Of a stretch of 43,581 nucleotides of DNA, positions 35,174 through 43,581 are shown one piece after another. Source of the stretch: Naasia sp. (GTDB lineage: Bacteria; Actinomycetota; Actinomycetes; Actinomycetales; Microbacteriaceae); NCBI RefSeq assembly GCF_025465545.1, contig NZ_JAODMK010000052.1, positions 1-43,581 on the forward strand, written 5' to 3'. How positions within the stretch are numbered: the stretch's first letter is position 1; every line of letters begins with the position of its first letter. The notes below the pieces were generated by a model. The model was not told the origin of the DNA and searched no databases. It worked only from the letters and a program-made list of their open reading frames with translations. A program made the position numbers and the translations under genes.

Positions 35174-35737
35174 ATGGCCTCTACCGCTGACATCCGCAAC
35201 GGCGTCGTCCTCAACATCGACGGCCAGCTCTGGAACGTCGTCGAGTTCCAGCACGTCAAGCCCGGCAAGGGCGGCGCCTTCGTGCGCACCAAGCTCAAGA
35301 ACGTGGTGACCGGCAAGGTCGTCGACAGGACCTACAACGCCGGGGCGAAGATCGACGTCGAGAACGTCGACCGCCGCGACTACCAGTACCTCTACCGGGA
35401 CGGCGACGACTTCGTCTTCATGGACACCGCCGACTACGAGCAGATCACCGTGCCGGGCGCCGTGGTCGGCGACGCGGCGAACTTCCTCCTCGAGAACCAG
35501 TCGGCGACCATCGCCCTCAACAACGGCAACCCGCTCTACGTCGAGCTCCCGACCAGCGTCGTGATGGAGATCACCTACACGGAGCCCGGCCTGCAGGGCG
35601 ACCGCTCCAACGCCGGCACCAAGCCCGCGAACATCGAGACCGGCTACCAGATCCAGGTCCCGCTGTTCGTCGGCGTGGGCCAGAAGATCAAGGTCGACAC
35701 CCGCACGGGTGAGTACCTCGGCCGGGTGAACGACTGA
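35174..35737 (+). CDS. efp: elongation factor P
   Basis: 187 aa, three beta-barrel domains mimicking tRNA, which relieves ribosome stalling at proline runs. The tip loop reads [17 protein letters not shown], with Lys at the position modified in some bacteria. Domain III ends with [20 protein letters not shown] and GEYLGRV. No beta-lysylation genes are in view. ATG 35174 follows GGGAAAGGGA. nusB starts 1 nt after the stop. Confidence 0.97.
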   Translation: MASTADIRNGVVLNIDGQLWNVVEFQHVKPGKGGAFVRTKLKNVVTGKVVDRTYNAGAKIDVENVDRRDYQYLYRDGDDFVFMDTADYEQITVPGAVVGDAANFLLENQSATIALNNGNPLYVELPTSVVMEITYTEPGLQGDRSNAGTKPANIETGYQIQVPLFVGVGQKIKVDTRTGEYLGRVND

Positions 35738-35738
35738 C

Positions 35739-36158
35739 GTGAGCGCTCGCTCGAAGGCCCGCAAGCGGGCGCTGGACCTGCTCTATGCGGCGGACGTCCG
35801 CCAGGTGCCGGTCGCCGACCTGCTCACCGCCGAGGCGGCGCGCGCCGCGGGGGAGCCCGACCGGCAGGCGAGCTGGCTCTACGCGCGCGACATCGTCGAC
35901 GGCGTCAGCGATCACCGGGCCGAGATCGACGACCTCATCACGACCCATGCCGAGGGCTGGACCCTGGCGCGCATGCCCGCCGTCGACCGCGCGATCCTCC
36001 GCATCGGCACCTGGGAGCTCCTCTTCAACGACGACATCCCCGCCGCCGTCGCGATCGACGAGGCGGTGGAGAGCGCGAAGGAGCTGAGCACCGACGAGTC
36101 GTCCGGCTTCGTGCACGGCGTGCTCGCCGCGATCGGACGGGCAGGCGCCTCGAACTGA
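35739..36158 (+). CDS. nusB: transcription antitermination factor NusB
   Basis: 139-aa helical RNA-binding protein. It opens with SARSKARKRALDLLYAADVR, the basic boxA-binding helix, and carries PAVDRAILRIGTWELLF and AVAIDEAVESAKELSTDESSGFVHGVL. With NusE it supports rRNA antitermination. GTG 35739 directly follows efp, a pairing conserved in actinobacteria. Confidence 0.95.
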   Translation: MSARSKARKRALDLLYAADVRQVPVADLLTAEAARAAGEPDRQASWLYARDIVDGVSDHRAEIDDLITTHAEGWTLARMPAVDRAILRIGTWELLFNDDIPAAVAIDEAVESAKELSTDESSGFVHGVLAAIGRAGASN

Positions 36159-36227
36159 GCGGGCGACCCGCTGACAGGCGTCGAGGACGGCGCCGGGCAG
36201 CCGGTCGTCTGGAGCGCGCCGGGACCG

Positions 36228-36334
36228 CCCCGCAGCGCGGGGATGTCCGCACTGAGGGTGTTCTCGGCGAGGTCCGTCCGCGCAGCGCGGAGCGGCACGT
36301 CCGTCCCCCGGCGTGTCCGCACTTCGGTGGACAC
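36228..36334. repeat. cluster of short repeats and hairpins after nusB
   Basis: CGCAGCGCGG occurs at 36231-36240 and 36281-36290, each inside a small hairpin. TGTCCGCACT occurs at 36244-36253 and 36314-36323. The last copy belongs to a hairpin at 36313-36334 with GTGTC/GACAC and CAC/GTG stems and a TTCG tetraloop. They lie in the 259-bp spacer before the secreted enzyme gene and may include the nusB terminator. Confidence 0.45.
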
Positions 36335-36369
36335 CAGGTCTGGGGGGCGCAGTCGGGCGGCCCTCCGGA

Positions 36370-36375
36370 TAGCGT
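36370..36375 (+). promoter_or_regulatory. possible -10 of the secreted EEP-family gene
   Basis: TAGCGT about 43 nt before ATG 36418. Confidence 0.3.
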
Positions 36376-36417
36376 CGTGGGCGGGGATCAGCGCCCCAAC
36401 GACGGTCGGGGGGACCG

Positions 36418-38100
36418 ATGAGGACGATTCGTTCCGTGCATGCTGTCGTGGTGGCGATGGTTCTCGCCTTCACCGGAACTGCGACGAGCGGCGCCCTCCT
36501 GCCGGCGGGTGTGGTGGGCTCGGCAGAGGCCGCGGCCGCCGCCCTCAGCACCCCCGTGATCAAAGTGGTCTACGGCGACCGCACTGTCACCGTCGGCTGG
36601 AAGAAGGTGACCGGCGCGCTGGGCTATACCGCACAGCTGAGCAGGAGCAGCTCATTCAGCTCGCCCACCACGATCTCGACCGCCACCCGCCTCAGCGCGG
36701 TCTTTCCGTCCCTGATCAACGGCGCGAAGTACTACGTGCGGGTGATCGCGCGGGACAGCGCCACGTCGGTGAGGAGCGTGGTGAAGACGGCCGTGCCGGA
36801 CGACGGCTACCCCGTCGAGATCGGGGAGGTTCGGGTCACCTCGGCCGGCGACCACGCCATCAAGGTGAGCTGGGCCGGCGGCGGCCGCGCGACCAGGGTC
36901 GGGATCATCGCCGGGGCCGACAGCACCACCGAGAGCTACCACTTCGACTCGGGCTGGTATCCCGCCACCACCCGGTCGATCCTGCTCACCGTGCCCGCCA
37001 AATGGCGTGACGTGCTCGGCACCGGCTCCGGCAACCCCATCTACGTCAAGGTCGCGCAGACCAACTCCCGTGCGTCGAAGCCGGCGCTGTCCCGCACCTT
37101 CTCGCTGCAGGACAGCTACCGGCTGACCCCCGCAGGGATGTTCGCGCTGGCCGGGCTCAGGGCTCCGGCCGCGGACACCAGCGCTCTCAAGGTCGCCGAG
37201 TACAACGTGCTCAGCGTGAACGCCTCGGCGAAGGTGGCCGGCCACACCTGGCGCGACAGGAGGAAGACGGTCGCCACGAACATCGCGGCCTCCGGCGCCG
37301 ATCTCGTCGGCCTCGAGGAGCTGGCGACCGGGTGGACAGGAGTTCCGGGATCCTCGCCCCGCCAGTGGGAGGACATGGCGGCGCTGCTCGCCTCGCCGGC
37401 CTACGGCGGGTACGCGATCGCGAACACCACCGCCAACCTCTACGCGAAGGCCAGCGCCGATTACCCGGGGACCGTGAGCTCCCACCTCTTCTACGACCCG
37501 ACCGTCCTCGACGTGCTCGACAGCGGGTACATCTCGCCGAGGACCGATCTCGGCCTGGCCTCGATCTGGCCGGCGGGAGAGGCGGACCGCTACATCGCCT
37601 GGGCCCACCTGCGCATGACGTCGTCCGGACGAACCTTCTACGCCGCGTCGGCGCACTTCCTCACCGGGGCGGGAGCCTCCAAGGACGCCCTCCGGACGGC
37701 GGAGGCGACGGCGCTGTCCGACTATCTCGACCGGCTGGCGGGGGATTCGACCATCGTGCTTCTGGCCGACCTCAACAGCTCCTTCGCCCGCACCCGGAAT
37801 GCGCCCAGCACGGTGTTCGTGGCAGACGGCTACTACGACGCCGCGGCGACGGCGCGCCGGTCCGGATCCCGGTACAGCACCGAGAACTCCTCCAACCAGA
37901 CGTCGGGCGTCTCCGGCTTCCCCACGCGGCCGTACAGGCACAAGTACGTGTCCTCGCGGATCGACTACATCATGGTGAAGGGATCCCCGGGCGCGAAGTC
38001 CTACGCGAATCAGCTGCACCTGACCGCGGACGGGACCTTCGACGCCAACTACCAGGGCTCCGACCACAACATCCAGTACGCGATCATCGGCATCCGCTAG
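36418..38100 (+). CDS. secreted endonuclease/exonuclease/phosphatase-fold protein
   Basis: 560 aa. A signal peptide (RTIRSVHAVVVAMVLAFTGT, with likely cleavage after the Ala-rich stretch near residue 41) is followed by two beta-sandwich regions. The first looks like fibronectin type III (VTVGWKKVTGALGYTAQLSR and GAKYYVRVIARDS). The C-terminal half is an EEP domain: KVAEYNVLS (Asn), LVGLEEL (metal Glu), AASAHFLTG (His), LLADLNSSF (Asp and Asn) and GSDHNIQYAI (Asp-His). All key residues are present, so it should be an active phosphoesterase: a DNase, RNase or phospholipase-type enzyme acting outside the cell. The exact substrate is unknown. It lies alone between nusB and the pyr operon. Confidence 0.88.
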   Translation: MRTIRSVHAVVVAMVLAFTGTATSGALLPAGVVGSAEAAAAALSTPVIKVVYGDRTVTVGWKKVTGALGYTAQLSRSSSFSSPTTISTATRLSAVFPSLINGAKYYVRVIARDSATSVRSVVKTAVPDDGYPVEIGEVRVTSAGDHAIKVSWAGGGRATRVGIIAGADSTTESYHFDSGWYPATTRSILLTVPAKWRDVLGTGSGNPIYVKVAQTNSRASKPALSRTFSLQDSYRLTPAGMFALAGLRAPAADTSALKVAEYNVLSVNASAKVAGHTWRDRRKTVATNIAASGADLVGLEELATGWTGVPGSSPRQWEDMAALLASPAYGGYAIANTTANLYAKASADYPGTVSSHLFYDPTVLDVLDSGYISPRTDLGLASIWPAGEADRYIAWAHLRMTSSGRTFYAASAHFLTGAGASKDALRTAEATALSDYLDRLAGDSTIVLLADLNSSFARTRNAPSTVFVADGYYDAAATARRSGSRYSTENSSNQTSGVSGFPTRPYRHKYVSSRIDYIMVKGSPGAKSYANQLHLTADGTFDANYQGSDHNIQYAIIGIR

Positions 38101-38123
38101 CCGCGACCACGGGACCACGCAGC

Positions 38124-38140
38124 CGGGCCGGGGAGGCCCG
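38124..38140 (+). terminator. hairpin after the EEP gene
   Basis: CGGGCC, a 5-nt loop, GGCCCG; a 6-bp perfect stem 24 nt after the stop. No T-run. Confidence 0.4.
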
Positions 38141-38150
38141 CGCACGCGTG

Positions 38151-38156
38151 TAGGCT
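38151..38156 (+). promoter_or_regulatory. putative -10 of the pyr operon
   Basis: TAGGCT, with an expected start near 38163, just before the PyrR-binding element. Confidence 0.5.
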
Positions 38157-38172
38157 CGTCGGCGATCGACAT

Positions 38173-38206
38173 CCTTTAAGGCCGTCCGGAGAGGCGGGGA
38201 AGGAGG
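38173..38206 (+). promoter_or_regulatory. PyrR-binding RNA element overlapping the pyrR Shine-Dalgarno
   Basis: The leader folds as CCTT (38173-38176) with AAGG (38200-38203) and CCG with CGG around the loop TCCGGAGAGG (38185-38194), which matches the conserved PyrR-binding loop (UCCNGAGAGG type) known from Bacillus and mycobacteria. The 3' strand overlaps AGGAGG (38201-38206). PyrR bound with UMP would hide the ribosome-binding site, a translational switch like that described in Mycobacterium. No intrinsic terminator follows, which argues against attenuation. Confidence 0.75.
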
Positions 38207-38210
38207 TCAA

Positions 38211-38759
38211 GTGGCTGTACGCACCGTGCTTCAGCAGGCTGACATCACGCGGGCTCTGACCCGTGTCGCGCACGAGATCCTCGAGGCCAATCGGGGCAGT
38301 GCCGGACTGGTGCTCCTCGGCATCCCCACCCGCGGCGTGGAGCTCGCCGAGCGGCTGGGCGCCCTCCTCACCGAGTTCGCCGGGATGCCGGGCTGGAGCT
38401 GCCCCGTCGGGTCGCTCGACGTGACGATGTACCGCGACGACCTCGGGCGCAATCCGGTCCGCAGCCCGGCCCCCACCCGCCTGCCGTCGGAGGGCGTCGA
38501 CGGTCGCACGGTCGTGCTCGTCGACGACGTGCTCTACTCGGGCAGAACCATCCGGGCGGCCCTCGACGCTCTCGCCGACCATGGCAGACCGGCCGCCGTG
38601 CGCCTCGCCGTGCTCGTCGACCGCGGGCACCGCGAACTGCCGATCCGCCCGGACTTCGTGGGCAAGAACCTGCCTTCGGCGGCGAGCGAGCGCGTGAACG
38701 TGCTCCTCACCGGCACCGACGGCAGCGACGCCGTGACGATCGGGGACGGAGCCGAATGA
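38211..38759 (+). CDS. pyrR: pyr operon RNA-binding regulator / uracil phosphoribosyltransferase PyrR
   Basis: 182 aa with the type I PRTase fold. The PRPP motif is [20 protein letters not shown]; other landmarks are [34 protein letters not shown] and [10 protein letters not shown]. PyrR binds the pyr mRNA leader when UMP is high and can also make UMP from uracil. GTG 38211 has AGGAGG four nt upstream, inside the regulatory element. The stop overlaps pyrB by 4 nt. Confidence 0.96.
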   Translation: MAVRTVLQQADITRALTRVAHEILEANRGSAGLVLLGIPTRGVELAERLGALLTEFAGMPGWSCPVGSLDVTMYRDDLGRNPVRSPAPTRLPSEGVDGRTVVLVDDVLYSGRTIRAALDALADHGRPAAVRLAVLVDRGHRELPIRPDFVGKNLPSAASERVNVLLTGTDGSDAVTIGDGAE

Positions 38760-39703
38760 AGCACCTGCTCTCCACCCGGGACCTGGATCGGGCGACCGCG
38801 CTCCAGATCCTCGACGTGGCCGAGGACATGGCCGCCACCCAGCAGCGCGAGGTGAAGAAGCTGCCGACGCTGCGCGGCAAGACCGTGGTCAACCTCTTCT
38901 TCGAGGACTCCACCCGCACCCGCATCTCGTTCGAGGCGGCCGCCAAGCGGCTCTCCGCGGATGTGATCAACTTCGCCGCCAAGGGCTCGAGCGTCTCCAA
39001 GGGCGAGTCCCTGCAGGACACCGCCCAGACCCTCGAGGCGATCGGCGCGGACGGCATCGTGCTGCGGCACCCCGCCTCGGGGGCCCCGGCCGTGCTCGCC
39101 GGCAGCGGCTGGATCGCGGCGAGCGTCGTGAACGCCGGCGACGGCACGCACGAGCACCCCACCCAGGCCCTCCTCGACACCTTCACGCTGCGTCGGCGGA
39201 TCCACGGAGACGGCAGCCGGGGACGCGACCTCGACGGGGTCCGCGTGCTGATCGTCGGCGACATCCTGCACTCGCGCGTCGCCCGCTCGAACGTCTGGCT
39301 GCTCAGCACCCTGGGCGCCCAGGTCTCCCTCGTCGGCCCGCCCACCCTCGTGCCGTTCGGCATCGGCGACTGGCCGGTGACCGTGGGCCACGACCTCGAC
39401 GCCGCCCTCGCCGACACCGCCTTCGACGCCGTGATGATGCTGCGGGTGCAGACCGAGCGGATGGCCGACGCGTTCTTCCCCAGCTCGCGCGAGTACTCCA
39501 GCAACTGGGGGCTCACCGCCGCCCGATTCATGGTCCTGCCCGAGCATGCGGTGGTCATGCATCCCGGCCCGATGAACCGCGGGTTCGAGATCGCCTCGGG
39601 AGCCGCGGACTCGCCTCGCTCGACCGTGCGCGAGCAGGTCGCGAACGGCGTGGCCACCCGCATGGCTGCCCTCTACCTGACCCTGACCGGAGGAGCGCAA
39701 TGA
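38756..39703 (+). CDS. pyrB: aspartate carbamoyltransferase catalytic subunit
   Basis: 315 aa. The carbamoyl-phosphate site is [12 protein letters not shown], with [14 protein letters not shown] (mobile Ser-Lys loop), [15 protein letters not shown] and MHPGPMNRG. It catalyses the first committed step of pyrimidine synthesis. No pyrI regulatory subunit is present. ATG 38756 overlaps pyrR, and the stop overlaps pyrC. Confidence 0.97.
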   Translation: MKHLLSTRDLDRATALQILDVAEDMAATQQREVKKLPTLRGKTVVNLFFEDSTRTRISFEAAAKRLSADVINFAAKGSSVSKGESLQDTAQTLEAIGADGIVLRHPASGAPAVLAGSGWIAASVVNAGDGTHEHPTQALLDTFTLRRRIHGDGSRGRDLDGVRVLIVGDILHSRVARSNVWLLSTLGAQVSLVGPPTLVPFGIGDWPVTVGHDLDAALADTAFDAVMMLRVQTERMADAFFPSSREYSSNWGLTAARFMVLPEHAVVMHPGPMNRGFEIASGAADSPRSTVREQVANGVATRMAALYLTLTGGAQ

Positions 39704-41013
39704 CCGCATACGTCCTCGTCGGCGCCCGGCTCGCCGACGGCACCGCCACCGACCTCCTCCTCGACGGCGGCGTGATCGCGGAGGTCGGGAGCGGACTGTC
39801 GCGGGCCGGTGCCACCCGCATCGACGCGGACGGACTGCTCGCCCTGCCCGGCCTCGTCGACCTGCACACCCACCTGCGCCAGCCCGGCGGGGAGGGCGCG
39901 GAGACCGTGCTCTCCGGCACCCGGGCCGCGGCCGCAGGCGGCTACACCGCGGTGAGCGCCATGGCGAACACCGACCCGGTCGCCGACACCGCCAGCGTCG
40001 TGGAGCAGGTGCAGGCGCTCGGCGAGGCGGCCGGCTACGCGACGGTCCGGCCGATCGGCGCGGTCACCCGCGGCCTCGCGGGCGAGAGCCTCGCCGACAT
40101 CGGCTCGATGGCCCGGTCCCGTGCCCGCGTCCGGATGTTCAGCGACGACGGCGTGTGCGTCGCCGATCCGCTGATCATGCGCCGGGCGCTGGAGTACATC
40201 CGCGGGTTCGGCGGTGTGCTCGCCCAGCACGCCCAGGAGCCGAGGCTCACGATCGGCGCGCAGCTCAACGAGGGGCCGACGAGCGCCGAGCTGGGGCTCG
40301 CCGGCTGGCCCGCGGTGGCGGAGGAGGCGATCATCGCGCGCGACGTGCTGCTCGCCCAGCACACCGGCGCGCGGCTGCACGTGTGCCACCTGTCCACCGC
40401 CGGCTCGGTCGAGCTGATCCGCTGGGCCAAGGGCCGCGGCATCGCCGTCACCGCCGAGGTCACCCCGCACCACCTGCTGCTCACCGATCGCCTCGCGCAG
40501 GGCTACGACGCGCGCTTCAAGGTGAACCCGCCGCTGCGCGCCGACGAGGACGTCGCCGCGGTGCGGGCAGGGCTCGCCGACGGCACCATCGACGCGGTCG
40601 CGACCGACCACGCGCCGCATCCCGACGACAGCAAGACCTGCGAGTGGGGCGCGGCCGCCAACGGGATGGTGGGCCTCGAGTCCGCGCTGTCCGTCGTGCA
40701 CCAGGCGATGGTCGAGACGGGACTGCTCGACTGGGCCGGCGTGGAGAGGGTGATGTCCCGCGCGCCCGCCCGGATCGGCGACATCCGCGGCCATGGCGAG
40801 CCGATCGGCGTGGGGGCTGCCCCCGAGCTCGTCCTCTACGACCCGTCCGCTCGTGAGGACTTCGGCCTCGGCCGCCTTGCGGGCGCCAGCCGCAACTCGC
40901 CCTACCTCGGGCGGAGCCTCCCCGGCCGGGTGGTCGCGACCTTCCACCGCGGCGCGCCGACCGTGCTGGCCGGCGCCGTGCTCGACGCGGACGAGGTGGC
41001 CTCCCGTGCCTGA
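39700..41013 (+). CDS. pyrC: dihydroorotase
   Basis: 437 aa, class I amidohydrolase barrel. Metal ligands are visible in [12 protein letters not shown], in [11 protein letters not shown] and in [11 protein letters not shown] (catalytic Asp); the HVCHLST segment carries another His. It closes carbamoyl-aspartate to dihydroorotate. ATG 39700 overlaps pyrB by 4 nt, and the stop overlaps the next gene. Confidence 0.97.
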   Translation: MTAYVLVGARLADGTATDLLLDGGVIAEVGSGLSRAGATRIDADGLLALPGLVDLHTHLRQPGGEGAETVLSGTRAAAAGGYTAVSAMANTDPVADTASVVEQVQALGEAAGYATVRPIGAVTRGLAGESLADIGSMARSRARVRMFSDDGVCVADPLIMRRALEYIRGFGGVLAQHAQEPRLTIGAQLNEGPTSAELGLAGWPAVAEEAIIARDVLLAQHTGARLHVCHLSTAGSVELIRWAKGRGIAVTAEVTPHHLLLTDRLAQGYDARFKVNPPLRADEDVAAVRAGLADGTIDAVATDHAPHPDDSKTCEWGAAANGMVGLESALSVVHQAMVETGLLDWAGVERVMSRAPARIGDIRGHGEPIGVGAAPELVLYDPSAREDFGLGRLAGASRNSPYLGRSLPGRVVATFHRGAPTVLAGAVLDADEVASRA

Positions 41014-41536
41014 CCAGCTCATCCCGACCCTCCTCATCGCCGCCCTCGTCCTGGTCGCCTTCGCGGGCATGGCGGCCGGCTGGCGCGCGCGCAGGCGCCG
41101 CCAGGCGCATCTGCCGCCGGTCGCGCCGCTGCCGGCCGAGCCGGGGGAGCCCAGCCTCACCATCGAGGCCCTCTACGTCGCGACGACCCTGCGGGACGAC
41201 CCGCTCGAGCGGGTGGCCGTGCGCGGGCTCGGCATGCGGGCGAAGGCCACCGTGCAGGTGCTGCCCGGGGGCCTGGCGCTCGCGCTCGCCGGCCAGGACG
41301 CCGTGTTCCTGCCCGCCGCCGACCTCAACGGGGCCGGCCGCGCCACCTACGCCATCGATCGCGTCGTCGAGCGCGACGGGCTCGTCGCGGTCGCCTGGAC
41401 GCTCGGCGACACGCCCCTCGACACCTACCTGCGGCCGTCGTCGTCCACCGACGGCACCGCGCTCGTCGACGCGATTCAGCGCATCGCGCGCCGTTCGGTA
41501 GCGTCGACAACCGACCCCACCGAAAGAGAGAACTGA
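41006..41536 (+). CDS. PH-like domain membrane-anchored protein in the pyr operon
   Basis: 176 aa from GTG 41006, overlapping the pyrC stop. An N-terminal membrane helix ([20 protein letters not shown]) is followed by an Arg-rich boundary (WRARRRRQ) and a compact beta-rich cytoplasmic domain ([54 protein letters not shown]). The position between pyrC and carA, and this layout, match an actinobacterial family seen in mycobacteria and streptomycetes and annotated as PH-like. Its function is unknown. A tail of about 25 residues is polar. Confidence 0.85.
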   Translation: MPDQLIPTLLIAALVLVAFAGMAAGWRARRRRQAHLPPVAPLPAEPGEPSLTIEALYVATTLRDDPLERVAVRGLGMRAKATVQVLPGGLALALAGQDAVFLPAADLNGAGRATYAIDRVVERDGLVAVAWTLGDTPLDTYLRPSSSTDGTALVDAIQRIARRSVASTTDPTEREN

Positions 41537-41537
41537 C

Positions 41538-42785
41538 GTGCCTATCCGCGAGAAGGCGGTCCTCGTGCTCGAGGACGGCCGCCGCTTCCGGGGCTCCGCG
41601 TACGGGGCTCGAGGCCGCACCTTCGGCGAGGCGGTGTTCGCCACCGGGATGACCGGCTACCAGGAGACGCTGACCGACCCGTCCTACGCCGGCCAGATCG
41701 TCCTGCAGACGGCGCCGCACATCGGCAACACCGGCGTCAACCGGGTGGATCCCGAGTCCGCCCGGATCTGGGTGGCCGGCTACATCGTCCGCGACCCGTC
41801 CCGGGTGGTCTCCAACCACCGGGCGACCGGCAGCCTCGACGACGACCTCGAGGCGCAGGACATCGTCGGGATCAGCGGCATCGACACCCGCGCCGTCACC
41901 CGGCACCTCCGTGACCGGGGAGCGATGCGGGCCGGCATCTTCTCCGGAGCCGACGCGGAGCTCGGCGAGGAGGAGCAGCTCGGCCTGGTGCGGCGGAGCC
42001 CCGAGATGACCGGGTCGCACCTGTCCTCCGCGGTCTCCACTGCGGTCATGTACTCGGTGCCGGCCGAGGGCGAGCGCATCGGCTCCGTGGCGATCGTCGA
42101 CCTCGGCATCAAGGCGGCCACCATCCGCGCCCTCGCCGAGCGCGGCTTCGAGGTGCACGTGGTGCCCGAGTCGGTCACCGCCGAGGAGCTGTTCGCGCTC
42201 GACCCGAGCGCCGTCTTCTACTCCAACGGCCCCGGCGATCCCGGCGCCTCCGCGGACCACGTCGACCTGCTCCGGCAGGTGCTGCGCCGCGGCACCCCGT
42301 TCTTCGGGATCTGCTTCGGCAACCAGCTGCTCGGGCGGGCGCTCGGCTTCGAGACCTACAAGCTGCCCTTCGGGCACCGGGGCATCAACCAGCCCGTGCT
42401 GGACCGCCGGACCGGTCGCGTCGAGATCACCGCGCACAACCACGGCTTCGCGGTCGACGCGCCGCTCGACGGCCCGGTCGAGACCCCTGCCGGCTTCGGG
42501 CGGGCCGAGGTCAGCCACATCGGCCTCAACGACCAGGTGGTCGAGGGCATCGCCTGCCTCGACATCCCCGCCTTCTCGGTGCAGTACCACCCGGAGGCGG
42601 CGGCGGGGCCGCACGACTCCGCCTACCTCTTCGACCGCTTCCGCGACATGGTGCTCGCGGCCGGCCGGTCCCGCGCGGAGGCGATCGAGGCGGAGTCCGC
42701 CCCGCGCATTCCCCAGGACGACCGGTCGCCGCGCTCCGGCGCCGAGTCGGCACGGACCCAGCCCGACGACGAGAGGGGCATCTGA
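41538..42785 (+). CDS. carA: carbamoyl-phosphate synthase small subunit
   Basis: 415 aa. The N-terminal domain has [20 protein letters not shown] and [12 protein letters not shown]. The class I glutaminase domain has the Cys in [12 protein letters not shown] (residue about 259) and the His in [15 protein letters not shown]. It passes ammonia to CarB. GTG 41538 follows the PH-like gene by 1 nt. The last 40 residues are a polar extension beyond the usual end (about 375-380 aa in many bacteria). Confidence 0.97.
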   Translation: MPIREKAVLVLEDGRRFRGSAYGARGRTFGEAVFATGMTGYQETLTDPSYAGQIVLQTAPHIGNTGVNRVDPESARIWVAGYIVRDPSRVVSNHRATGSLDDDLEAQDIVGISGIDTRAVTRHLRDRGAMRAGIFSGADAELGEEEQLGLVRRSPEMTGSHLSSAVSTAVMYSVPAEGERIGSVAIVDLGIKAATIRALAERGFEVHVVPESVTAEELFALDPSAVFYSNGPGDPGASADHVDLLRQVLRRGTPFFGICFGNQLLGRALGFETYKLPFGHRGINQPVLDRRTGRVEITAHNHGFAVDAPLDGPVETPAGFGRAEVSHIGLNDQVVEGIACLDIPAFSVQYHPEAAAGPHDSAYLFDRFRDMVLAAGRSRAEAIEAESAPRIPQDDRSPRSGAESARTQPDDERGI

Positions 42786-43581
42786 TGCCGAAGCGCGAAG
42801 ACATCCGGAGCGTGCTCGTCATCGGCTCCGGCCCGATCGTGATCGGGCAGGCCGTCGAGTTCGACTACTCGGGCACCCAGGCCTGCCGGGTGCTCCGCGA
42901 GGAGGGCGTGCGCGTCATCCTGGTCAACTCCAACCCGGCCACGATCATGACCGATCCGGACTTCGCCGACGCGACCTATGTGGAGCCCATCACGCCCGCG
43001 GTGATCGAGACGATCATCGCGAAGGAGCGGCCCGACGCGATCCTCCCCACCCTCGGCGGGCAGACGGCGCTGAACGCCGCGATCGCCCTGCACGAGCTCG
43101 GAATCCTCGAGAAGTACGGGGTCGAGCTGATCGGCGCCAAGGTCGAGGCCATCCGCAAGGGCGAGGACCGCCAGCTGTTCAAGGAGCTCGTGCTCGCCTG
43201 CGGCGGCGACGTCGCCCGCTCGCACATCGCGCACACCGTGGACGAGGCGCTCGGCTTCGCGGAGGACCTCGGCTACCCCCTCGTCGTGCGCCCCTCGTTC
43301 ACCATGGGCGGCCTCGGCTCCGGCTTCGCCTACACGCCCGAGGAGCTGCTGCGCTTCGTCGGCGACGGCCTGCAGTCCAGCCCCACCGCCGAGGTGCTGC
43401 TCGAGGAGAGCATCCTCGGCTGGAAGGAGTACGAGCTCGAGCTGAGGCGCGACGCGGCCGACAACACGGTCGTCGTCTGCTCCCTCGAGACCGTCGACAC
43501 GGTCGGCGTGCACACCGGCGACTCGGTCACCGTCGCGCCGGCGATGACGCTGACCGACCGCGAGTACCAGCAGATGCGCGA
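42785..43581 (+). CDS. carB: carbamoyl-phosphate synthase large subunit (5' part)
   Basis: The first 265 residues of a protein usually near 1,100 aa; the gene runs off the window. ATG 42785 overlaps the carA stop by 1 nt. The N-terminal pre-ATP-grasp and first ATP-grasp domain are clear: [69 protein letters not shown] and [14 protein letters not shown]. It makes carbamoyl phosphate for pyrimidines and arginine. Confidence 0.97.
   Translation, partial: MPKREDIRSVLVIGSGPIVIGQAVEFDYSGTQACRVLREEGVRVILVNSNPATIMTDPDFADATYVEPITPAVIETIIAKERPDAILPTLGGQTALNAAIALHELGILEKYGVELIGAKVEAIRKGEDRQLFKELVLACGGDVARSHIAHTVDEALGFAEDLGYPLVVRPSFTMGGLGSGFAYTPEELLRFVGDGLQSSPTAEVLLEESILGWKEYELELRRDAADNTVVVCSLETVDTVGVHTGDSVTVAPAMTLTDREYQQMR

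Noticed and set aside
1-43581. tRNA genes, rRNA, CRISPR arrays, IS elements, replication origin
   Set aside because: Scanned by eye for cloverleaf arms, regularly spaced repeats, transposase motifs and DnaA boxes; none was convincing.

Overview
The window is a 43.6 kb stretch of very GC-rich DNA in which almost every core codon ends in G or C. It comes from an actinobacterium, most probably a member of the Microbacteriaceae. This rests on the gene order (thrS-HIT-pdxST-yebC-ruvCAB-yajC-secDF-rel, then rarA-rpsD-alaS-ruvX-mltG-aro-efp-nusB-pyrR/B/C-carAB), on many GTG starts, and on a gene of the small DUF7882-like family typical of Microbacteriaceae. No rRNA, tRNA, CRISPR array, IS element or phage structural gene was recognised.

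Layout. (1) 1-2364: an accessory patch with visibly lower third-position GC. It holds two tiny minus-strand genes of unknown function, a largely empty stretch, a lone TupA-type ATP-grasp gene and a frameshifted remnant of a membrane-protein gene. (2) 2365-7131: mostly small conserved-hypothetical genes. They are a class I glutamine amidotransferase, a secreted protein, a three-helix membrane protein, a DUF7882 protein, a zinc-ribbon peptide, a TM2 protein and two unknowns. The spacer before the TM2 gene carries a striking pair of interleaved inverted repeats that could form a pseudoknot. (3) 7249-17867: thrS, HIT phosphorylase, pdxS-pdxT (vitamin B6), yebC, ruvC-ruvA-ruvB (Holliday junction processing) and yajC-secD-secF (protein export), all on the plus strand. 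(4) 17953-24050: bifunctional rel (ppGpp), three minus-strand genes (AbiEi-antitoxin-like protein, DUF349 protein, small membrane protein) and divergent rarA. (5) 24265-36158: rpsD, two small membrane proteins, alaS, ruvX, mltG, the shikimate cluster aroE-aroC-aroK-aroB-aroQ, a SAM methyltransferase, efp and nusB. (6) 36418-38100: a secreted endonuclease/exonuclease/phosphatase-fold enzyme that interrupts the core order. (7) 38151-43581: the pyrimidine operon pyrR-pyrB-pyrC-(PH-like)-carA-carB, preceded by a classic PyrR-binding RNA element that overlaps the pyrR Shine-Dalgarno. carB runs off the window.

Within operons, coding regions are commonly joined by 4-nt ATGA/GTGA overlaps, which suggests translational coupling. 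Several genes that start new transcripts have a TANNNT -10 hexamer exactly 6-7 nt before the start codon, suggesting leaderless mRNAs. No obviously new multi-gene system was found. The most unusual signals are the pseudoknot-like element at 6249-6304, the foreign-looking left edge, and the repeat-bearing spacer next to the secreted nuclease-like gene. Everything here is read by eye; no similarity search, folding program or gene finder was run.
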